From: Muribaculaceae bacterium
GTDB taxonomy: Bacteria > Bacteroidota > Bacteroidia > Bacteroidales > Muribaculaceae
Direction: 5' to 3'
NCBI GenBank assembly: GCA_029061225.1
Contig: JAIDSM010000017.1
Span: 6,262-42,199, forward strand
Length of the DNA: 35,938 nt
Shown: positions 30,811 through 35,938 of the stretch, in pieces
Layout: the number at the start of each line of letters is the position of its first letter
Numbering within the stretch: the stretch's first letter is position 1
The notes under the pieces: generated by a model
The model's input: only the letters and a program-made list of their open reading frames with translations
The model's database searches: none
Told to the model about the DNA's origin: nothing
Translations under genes and position numbers: made by a program

Positions 30811-31527
30811 ATGATTAGGTATTTATATCATACAGTTATTACAGCAGCCGTCATGCTCCAGCTCACTTCATGCGACGAGGGACGTATCTACAATACAGAC
30901 AGCGTGCAGACCGAGGAAGGTGGCACTGCACGGTTTTCAGGTACGGTGACAGGTTCCGACACCTGGAGCCAAGGCTACACTCTCGCTCTCGCAGGTTTCG
31001 AGGATGGCAACGACTACGCGCTTATAAGCAAGAATATCGGCACATCATCGGCCGACGGGAAATGTGATGTCACACTTTCGGGAATTCCGGGAGAAGTGAC
31101 TACCATCGAACTCTGCGCCATAGACCGTCTGCGCCGTCGTGTGGCCACATTTCTCTCTGCCGACTACTCTCCTCAAGCTGGAACTCTTCAGATCAGCGCG
31201 GACGGCGTCGACATGTCGATGGCCGGGGCAATACAGACCGAGATATTCAACACGACATGCATACAGTGTCACGGCGGTTCGGGATACGCAGCCGCAGGAC
31301 TCGACCTGCTCACCGGCAGAAGCTTCGGCAACCTTCTCTCGGTGCCATCCCGCAAAATTCCCGGAATAGACCGCGTAAGGCCGGGAGCAAGCAGCGATAG
31401 CGAACTCTTCATGATTCTCGACTCTGACATCTCGGCTGATTGGAACTATGATCACTCCGTGGAAGTCGTGCGCCAGGAGAAACTCGACCTCATACGCAAC
31501 TGGATCGACAATCTACAAACTCCATAA
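30811..31527 (+). CDS. Mono-heme cytochrome c-like lipoprotein
   Basis: The 238-residue lipoprotein (lipobox LTSC, Cys 21) has an N-terminal beta domain (about 35-125). A C-terminal cytochrome-like domain carries CIQCH (Cys 150, 153, His 154), followed by GGSGYAAAGLDLLTGRSFGN. SDSELFMILDSD and EKLDLIRNWIDN are typical of short cytochrome domains of the Planctomycete cytochrome C type (heme end-binding). It probably passes electrons with the di-heme protein upstream, from which it is separated by the second porin and 136 bp in which I see no clear promoter or terminator. It is the last gene of the run. Confidence 0.85.
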   Translation: MIRYLYHTVITAAVMLQLTSCDEGRIYNTDSVQTEEGGTARFSGTVTGSDTWSQGYTLALAGFEDGNDYALISKNIGTSSADGKCDVTLSGIPGEVTTIELCAIDRLRRRVATFLSADYSPQAGTLQISADGVDMSMAGAIQTEIFNTTCIQCHGGSGYAAAGLDLLTGRSFGNLLSVPSRKIPGIDRVRPGASSDSELFMILDSDISADWNYDHSVEVVRQEKLDLIRNWIDNLQTP

Positions 31528-31529
31528 AA

Positions 31530-31582
31530 CATACAACGCAATACGCACTACGCAAAACGTCCAACGTAAAACGTAAAACGCA
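31530..31582. repeat. Short tandem repeats of the acgtaaa/acgcaa type
   Basis: The stretch is built of variants of aacg(t/c)aaaacg, with the exact core caacgtaaaacgtaaaacg at 31562-31580. The same 19 bases recur at 32907-32925 inside the ccsA reading frame. Confidence 0.85.
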
Positions 31583-31587
31583 ATTAA

Positions 31588-31619
31588 TTTGCGTATCTTG
31601 ATTAAATTGGTTATTTTTG
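31588..31619 (+). promoter_or_regulatory. Promoter of the Rid-ccsA-ogt unit
   Basis: TTTG (31588-31591), 20 nt, TATTTTTG (31612-31619). It rules out the TTG at 31617 as start; the ATG at 31635 follows 15 nt after the box. Confidence 0.75.
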
Positions 31620-31634
31620 TACACAATTACAGAA

Positions 31635-32747
31635 ATGAAATATCTGAATTTCAAATATGACAGGGCTGAAGCCAAGGTAGCTCTTTTCGACACAGGTCGG
31701 AAAGAGGCCCACGCATATATAATCCCATCAGTAGGTAATGATGCCGCCACTCAAATCAGCGGCATCCGTGAAGCCGTACGCAATCTGATGAGTGACACCG
31801 GGATGACTCCGGTCTTCAAAAGATGGCTGCTCAGCGATCCGGCAAATCAACGTCAATTATTGCCCGACCACGATAACTGTGCCGTATCACTGCTCGGGCA
31901 GTCTCCGTTAGACGGCACAAAAGCCGCGCTTCTCGTTTTCTTTGAGGAGAATGCCGACTTCTCACACCGCGAGGGCGGCCTATGGGAAGACAGCCGGGGA
32001 CGCATATGGTTAGGTGACGGCTACTATGTCTCCACGGGCGACTCCCTCTCTATGACCGTAGCATACCTTGAGAGATTGGCCTACGAGCTCAAACAGCGGG
32101 GGGCCTCGCTGAAAGACAATTGCCTTCGCACATGGTTTTTCGTACGCGACATCGACAATAATTACTCAGGCGTAGTGCAGGGACGCAACAGTGTGTTCGC
32201 TCGCGAAGGCCTCACAAGCGAATCACATTTCATAGCGTCTACCGGAATCGAGGGACAGTGTGCCGAGCCAAAACGCCTTGTGGCATTCAATGCTTTTGCC
32301 GACACAGGAGTGACACCTGAGCAAATCACTTACATTTACGGGAAATCCCATCTCAATCCGACATATGAATATGGAGTGGCATTCGAGCGCGCTACAGCTG
32401 TCGATTATGCCGACCGACGTCACGTATACATATCCGGAACCGCCAGCATCGACAACAAAGGGCAGATAGTTGCTCCCGGGGATATCGAGGCTCAGACGCT
32501 GAGGATGCTTGAGAATATCACTGTGCTTCTGGATGAGGGGAATTGCGGATGGGAGGATGTGGCACACATGACGGTCTATCTGCGCGACATAGCCGACCAC
32601 GCTCTCATCAGCAGGATGATGGAGGAGCGATTCCCGGGAGTTCCTAAGGTGATAGTCCTTGCGCCGGTCTGCCGTCCGGGCTGGCTCATAGAGACTGAAT
32701 GTATGGCGATCAGAAAGGCTGACAATCCTGATTATGCGGCGTACTGA
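31635..32747 (+). CDS. Rid (YjgF/YER057c) / chorismatase-like protein
   Basis: From the ATG at 31635 the protein has 370 residues and no signal peptide. The C-terminal half has the Rid-superfamily pattern: HFIASTGIEGQCAEPKRLVA, RHVYISGTASIDNKGQIVAP, ENITVLLDEGNCGWEDVAHM, TVYLRDIADHALISRMMEER, and FPGVPKVIVLAPVCRPGWLIE. The N-terminal half (LRTWFFVRDIDNNYSGVVQG, NSVFAREG) makes it resemble the two-domain FkbO/Hyg5 chorismatases rather than the 130-aa RidA. Rid proteins hydrolyse reactive enamines/imines; chorismatases cleave chorismate. I cannot tell which applies. It has a perfect promoter and its stop overlaps the ccsA start by 14 nt, so the two are translationally coupled. Confidence 0.82.
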   Translation: MKYLNFKYDRAEAKVALFDTGRKEAHAYIIPSVGNDAATQISGIREAVRNLMSDTGMTPVFKRWLLSDPANQRQLLPDHDNCAVSLLGQSPLDGTKAALLVFFEENADFSHREGGLWEDSRGRIWLGDGYYVSTGDSLSMTVAYLERLAYELKQRGASLKDNCLRTWFFVRDIDNNYSGVVQGRNSVFAREGLTSESHFIASTGIEGQCAEPKRLVAFNAFADTGVTPEQITYIYGKSHLNPTYEYGVAFERATAVDYADRRHVYISGTASIDNKGQIVAPGDIEAQTLRMLENITVLLDEGNCGWEDVAHMTVYLRDIADHALISRMMEERFPGVPKVIVLAPVCRPGWLIETECMAIRKADNPDYAAY

Positions 32748-34707
32748 GGTCATAGTGTTCGCTTCGGCAGTTGTCCTCGTCCTTCTTATAGGGCTGTCAT
32801 CGCTGCTCCCCGCCGGCATATACTCGTCGGCGCTGTGGCATATCCTTTGGATAATGATAGCCCTCGCACTTATTATTGGCATAATCTGCCTGCTACGTCA
32901 AACGTACAACGTAAAACGTAAAACGTCAATGGGGCGTCTCTGGTGGTTCCGGCCCGTTTTCATCATGCACTTTTCCTTTCTGTGCATGATAGCGGGGGGC
33001 TTCTGCACTTCTCTCTTCTCCCGCCAAGGGACGCTCCATCTTTTCCCTTCACAGACTGCAGACTCATTCATCACGGCGCAAGGCAAGGCCGAAAGACTTC
33101 CCGAGGCTGTGACGTTGCTTGCGTTCACACCCGAATATTATCCGGGTATGAATTTCCCAAGGGATTTCAGGTCGGAGCTCAGGACAGAGTCCGGAGACAC
33201 CCTCCACATCTCGATGAACCACATAGGGCGTCTGGAAAACTACCGGTTCTATCAGACATCGTTCGACGAGAAAGGGGGCACCGTGCTGACTGTCACATAC
33301 GACCCTGCAGGCATAGCCGTCACCTACACGGGCTTCCTCCTCTTCATCTTCGGAGGTGTCTTATGGCTGTTTAGACGTTCTGTGAAGAAGGGCATGCCGG
33401 GGAAAGGCATGGCATCGGCGTTTATGATGATATGCTGTATGGCTTACGCCACGCAAAACGCATACGCTGTGCCCGCTGTTGACGCGCGTCTCGCTGACTC
33501 GCTGGCTGCCCGTCAGGTGTTTTTCAACGGTGAGACCGTATCATTCACCGGCTTCTCCACCCGTCTCACCTATAAGCTTACCGGTCAAGACCGGGTCGCC
33601 GGACTCTCTCCTGAAGCATTCGTCGCCTCCCTTATAAAGTATAGGGAAGAATGGAGCGACGTGCCCTTCATAAAGGTCAAGAGCAAGGCTCTGAGAGAGG
33701 CTCTATCTGTCGAGGGCAAATATGTCTCAGTGACCGATCTTTACGATGAAAAGGGAGATTATATACCGGAACGCCTGTACAAGGGAGGCGACGGGCCCCT
33801 TGACAAAGACATCCTCGCGCTCGATGAGAGAATCGCGCTTCTGATAGATCTTTGGAAAGGGGATCTATTCTCTCCCATCCCCCCTGAATCCCCGGCCTTA
33901 CGGTCAAATTTCTCGATTAAATCGGAGATTTTTTATTACAGGGTCAACCCCCTGAGGATACTTTTTATCTGTGCGGTTTTGATTTCCGCACTTATCATTA
34001 TCGTGCGGAAAAAAATTCCGCACAGGAAAGCTATCCAGTTCACATCCATTTTCGCCGTCGGTTGCGCCGGTATGGCTGCTTATGCGTGGCTTTGGTATAT
34101 TTTTGGGCGTCTCCCACTCTCTGACACTCCCGGACTGATGGAGTTCCTCGGTATCTGCATGATACTGCTTTCCGCACTGGCGGCATGGCGCAAGGAATCC
34201 GATCTGCTGGTGGCGCTCGGGATGGCGGCTGCGTCGTTTCTGCTGCTTGTGGCGCTTTTAGCCTCGAAGGATCCCGTCTTGACTCCCTTGATGCCGGTAC
34301 TCGCCTCCCCCTGGCTCTCGATCCATGTCTCGCTCGTGATGCTCAGCTATGCGATTCTCGGATTCACCCTGCCGGTCTCTTTGACTGCGCTGATGGTGCC
34401 TTCGCAAAGGGAGCGGCTTACTCGCCTCTCAATATCCCTTCTCGGTCCCGGTGTCTTTCTTCTGGGACTCGGCATAATTACAGGCTCCATGTGGGCAAAT
34501 GTCTCATGGGGACGATACTGGGCCTGGGATCCTAAAGAGACATGGTCGCTCGTCACCTTTCTTCTCTATTCAATCCCGCTCCATAAGTATTTCAGGATGC
34601 AGAGACTCCCTGTATTCTGCTCCATCTATCTGATCCTTGCCTTCTCCTCCGTCCTGATGACCTATTTCGGGGTAAACCTTCTCCCCTCCCTTCACGCCTA
34701 TAACTAA
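32734..34707 (+). CDS. ccsA: Cytochrome c biogenesis protein CcsA/CcsB-like (System II, fused form)
   Basis: The 657-residue membrane protein has an N-terminal ResB/CcsB-like part: membrane helices (6-50, 73-95), a periplasmic beta part (about 100-205), a helix, and a second periplasmic part. The C-terminal CcsA part (about 405-657) carries the heme-handling WWD motif (MWANVSWGRYWAWDPKETWS, about 586-605). His residues flank it in SIHVSLVMLSYAILG and in the terminal GVNLLPSLHAYN. System II ligates heme to CxxCH apocytochromes in the periplasm, and clients are encoded nearby (27929, 30811, 11552). No nrfHA is adjacent, unlike many Bacteroides loci. Residues about 55-66 (TYNVKRKTS) are encoded by a short tandem repeat that also occurs in the intergenic region 31530-31582. 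The start overlaps the Rid stop by 14 nt; ogt follows after 3 nt. Confidence 0.9.
   Translation: MRRTEVIVFASAVVLVLLIGLSSLLPAGIYSSALWHILWIMIALALIIGIICLLRQTYNVKRKTSMGRLWWFRPVFIMHFSFLCMIAGGFCTSLFSRQGTLHLFPSQTADSFITAQGKAERLPEAVTLLAFTPEYYPGMNFPRDFRSELRTESGDTLHISMNHIGRLENYRFYQTSFDEKGGTVLTVTYDPAGIAVTYTGFLLFIFGGVLWLFRRSVKKGMPGKGMASAFMMICCMAYATQNAYAVPAVDARLADSLAARQVFFNGETVSFTGFSTRLTYKLTGQDRVAGLSPEAFVASLIKYREEWSDVPFIKVKSKALREALSVEGKYVSVTDLYDEKGDYIPERLYKGGDGPLDKDILALDERIALLIDLWKGDLFSPIPPESPALRSNFSIKSEIFYYRVNPLRILFICAVLISALIIIVRKKIPHRKAIQFTSIFAVGCAGMAAYAWLWYIFGRLPLSDTPGLMEFLGICMILLSALAAWRKESDLLVALGMAAASFLLLVALLASKDPVLTPLMPVLASPWLSIHVSLVMLSYAILGFTLPVSLTALMVPSQRERLTRLSISLLGPGVFLLGLGIITGSMWANVSWGRYWAWDPKETWSLVTFLLYSIPLHKYFRMQRLPVFCSIYLILAFSSVLMTYFGVNLLPSLHAYN
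32894..32930. repeat. acgtaaa-type tandem repeat inside the ccsA reading frame
   Basis: tacgtcaaacgtacaacg followed by taaaacgtaaaacgtcaat; bases 32907-32925 equal 31562-31580. It encodes the basic link RQTYNVKRKTS after the second membrane helix and keeps the frame open. A shorter related piece (acgcaaaacgcatacgc) lies at about 33450-33467 in the same gene. Confidence 0.8.
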
Positions 34708-34710
34708 ATT

Positions 34711-35181
34711 ATGAATACATCTCTGCTTCAAGATTTTCTCGGACATAAAATGCTCCTGGAGGCTGACACCGATGTCCTGATAAGATGCAAATGGACAGAC
34801 ACTTCCGATATTCCTGCACCAAAACCGGACCACGGAGTGATCAATATGGCCGTCTCCCAGATTTCAGAATACCTTGCCGGCGAACGCAGGGAGTTCAGCA
34901 TTCCTCTGCGTCTCGAAGGCACGGCATTCAGAAAAAAAGTGTGGAGCGAATTGCGCGCCATCCCTTACGGTGAGGCCATAACATATAAGGAACTGGCCAG
35001 CCGAATCGGGAATCCGAAAGCCGTCCGTGCTGTCGCCAACGCCTGCGGGGCAAACCCCTTCCCTATCCTCATCCCCTGCCACCGCGTCGTTGCCTCCGGC
35101 GGTAAGGCCGGTGGCTATACCGGCGGCCTCGACATAAAGCTCGCCTTACTGGAGATCGAAAAACAAAACCGCCGTCAATGA
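34711..35181 (+). CDS. ogt: Methylated-DNA-[protein]-cysteine S-methyltransferase (Ogt/MGMT)
   Basis: The 156-residue protein is full length for Ogt. The core has the sequence GTAFRKKVWSELRAIPYGEA, TYKELASRIGNPKAVRAVA, and the active-site IPCHRVVASGGKAGGYTGGL with Cys 123 as methyl acceptor and the Asn hinge in NACGANPFPIL. It reverses O6-alkylguanine (and O4-alkylthymine) in DNA by irreversible transfer to the cysteine, in the cytoplasm. It starts 3 nt after the ccsA stop and is probably cotranscribed from the promoter at 31588; the functional link with cytochrome maturation is unclear. Confidence 0.96.
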   Translation: MNTSLLQDFLGHKMLLEADTDVLIRCKWTDTSDIPAPKPDHGVINMAVSQISEYLAGERREFSIPLRLEGTAFRKKVWSELRAIPYGEAITYKELASRIGNPKAVRAVANACGANPFPILIPCHRVVASGGKAGGYTGGLDIKLALLEIEKQNRRQ

Positions 35182-35229
35182 CGTTCTATCAGTGAAAAAC
35201 GCTTTATTAAACCTTAAAATAATTTCACT

Positions 35230-35481
35230 ATGAGCTTCATCTGGTATATACTCATCGGAATAGTGTCCGGCGCGGTAGCCGGCAAACTCATGCGTGGCGG
35301 CGGCTTCGGCTGGATCGTCAACCTCATCGTCGGAATCATCGGTGGCGTCCTCGGCGGCTGGCTCTTCGGCCTCCTCGGAATCTCCACTTCCGGCATAATC
35401 GGCAACCTCATCACCTCTGTCGTAGGCGCCATAGTCCTCCTCTGGATCACCGGCCTCCTGAGCCGCTCCACCCACCACTAA
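35230..35481 (+). CDS. GlsB/YeaQ/YmgE family small membrane protein
   Basis: The 83-residue protein has three hydrophobic, glycine-rich segments with the family pattern WYILIGIVSGAVAGKLMRGG, GWIVNLIVGIIGGVLGGWLF and IIGNLITSVVGAIVLLWITG. It matches the transglycosylase-associated/GlsB family, inner-membrane proteins linked to general stress responses; their molecular role is not known. It lies 48 bp after ogt, with no clear promoter between, and is followed by an intrinsic terminator (35505-35543). Confidence 0.93.
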   Translation: MSFIWYILIGIVSGAVAGKLMRGGGFGWIVNLIVGIIGGVLGGWLFGLLGISTSGIIGNLITSVVGAIVLLWITGLLSRSTHH

Positions 35482-35504
35482 ATTACCCTTTCCAAACATT
35501 ATTT

Positions 35505-35543
35505 AAGCCTCGCGTACGGATAGCACACGAGGCTTCGCTTTTA
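35505..35543 (+). terminator. Intrinsic terminator after the GlsB-like gene
   Basis: AAGCCTCG (35505-35512) pairs with CGAGGCTT (35528-35535) and is followed by cgcttttat. It lies 24 nt after the stop codon and ends the 31588-35481 unit. Confidence 0.75.
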
Positions 35544-35705
35544 TCCATTTCCAGGATAGTCCTTCTGATCCAAAGTTGCCAAATCGCTGCCGAATGACTT
35601 AAACATTTTGTGTGTATTTTATCTGACACCCACGATCTAAGTAGGTTTTTACATGGCCCGTTCACCCTTTGACATCCGAAAGGTGCCTTCCTGATGAAAA
35701 TAAAG

Positions 35706-35773
35706 AGCACTGAGGCCGAGAACCTAATACTTTCTAACCTTATTCTTATAAATCAAAAACCGGCCTCAGTGCT
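35706..35773. other. 13-bp perfect inverted repeat with 42-nt loop, between convergent genes
   Basis: AGCACTGAGGCCG (35706-35718) and CGGCCTCAGTGCT (35761-35773) are exact complements. On the minus strand the hairpin is followed by a T-rich stretch (ctttattttcatc), so it may terminate the AraC-type gene; the long AT-rich loop is unusual for that. In the rest of the gene-free stretch 35482-35829 I see only the terminator at 35505 and no supported gene. Confidence 0.65.
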
Positions 35774-35829
35774 ACTACAGATAGAACCTGAAACAACTTT
35801 TTACCTAATCCATACTGCTAATCACAATA

Positions 35830-35938
35830 TTATGTAGTCTTGTCCAAATCATTCACCTGCCTGGCGAATTCATTGGGCATAATATTGAACTGCTTGAAGA
35901 ACATCTTGGTGAAATAAGACTGTGAACTTATACCTATC
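35830..35938 (-). CDS. AraC-family transcription regulator, C-terminal end only
   Basis: The last 35 residues are visible, the rest lying beyond the window edge. They read IGISSQSYFTKMFFKQFNIM, PNEFARQVNDL, then DKTT and a stop. This is the second helix-turn-helix of AraC/XylS regulators (GFSSQSYFTKxFKKxFGxTPxEF), with the conserved Ser-Gln-Ser-Tyr-Phe and Pro-x-Glu-Phe positions. In Bacteroidales such ends occur both in stand-alone AraC regulators and in hybrid two-component systems, and the N-terminal part is needed to tell them apart. Confidence 0.88.
   Translation of the reverse strand, partial: IGISSQSYFTKMFFKQFNIMPNEFARQVNDLDKTT

Noticed and set aside
35483-35710. Minus-strand frame of 75 codons between the GlsB-like and AraC-type genes
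   Set aside because: It crosses the intrinsic terminator at 35505-35543 and the left arm of the inverted repeat, and has no recognisable domain.

Overview
The window looks like a chromosomal segment of a gut Bacteroidales bacterium, most likely Muribaculaceae or a close relative (inference). The evidence is the Bacteroidetes promoter architecture TTTG-N20-TANNTTTG, found at least seven times with exact spacing, together with many lipoproteins and families typical of the order: LRR_5/BspA, BACON, DUF3244, AAA-ATPase-like/PDDEXK_9, imelysin, porins and a fused CcsA.

Left end (1-3745): a 3'-truncated BspA-like leucine-rich-repeat protein and a small unknown gene lie downstream of about 500 bp without a convincing gene. 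Then come a RhuM-family gene and a REP-associated (Y1/HUH) transposase-like gene whose C-terminal part resembles a Rossmann/DprA-like domain. A 164-bp direct repeat flanks the RhuM gene, and small hairpins with TGAA/TTCA loops sit at the 5' side of the transposase gene.

3746-9341: yifB/comM, a lipoprotein with a cysteine-less thioredoxin-like fold, an EamA transporter and a large membrane protein. 9463-19192: envelope and hydrolase genes, namely prolyl oligopeptidase, a TolB-like propeller lipoprotein with a CxxCH heme site, a BACON lipoprotein, a GH31 glycosidase with a PA14 insert, an SGNH hydrolase and an AAA/PDDEXK protein. 19298-21851: an AT-richer patch of small membrane or secreted proteins of unknown function, including a 33-bp perfect palindrome that overlaps a promoter.

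22194-31527 is the most interesting part. A membrane-spanning TPR/coiled-coil/HTH regulator and a regulator joining a YtfE/RIC-like di-iron hemerythrin domain to a LuxR HTH precede a divergent run: porin, imelysin lipoprotein, di-heme oxidoreductase, second porin, mono-heme lipoprotein. Between the di-iron regulator and the run lies a 19-bp palindrome containing a TTAGTCTAA core like that of DtxR/IdeR operators. I read this as an iron- or redox-responsive outer-membrane/periplasm system (inference).

31635-35481: a Rid/chorismatase-like protein, translationally overlapping a CcsA-type cytochrome c maturation protein (which could mature the c-type heme proteins in the window), then an O6-alkylguanine methyltransferase and a GlsB/YeaQ membrane protein. 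The window ends in a partial AraC-type regulator. Several gene junctions carry short-period (7-11 bp) tandem repeats of differing unit sequence, and a matching piece lies inside the ccsA reading frame. No rRNA, tRNA or CRISPR array was recognised.
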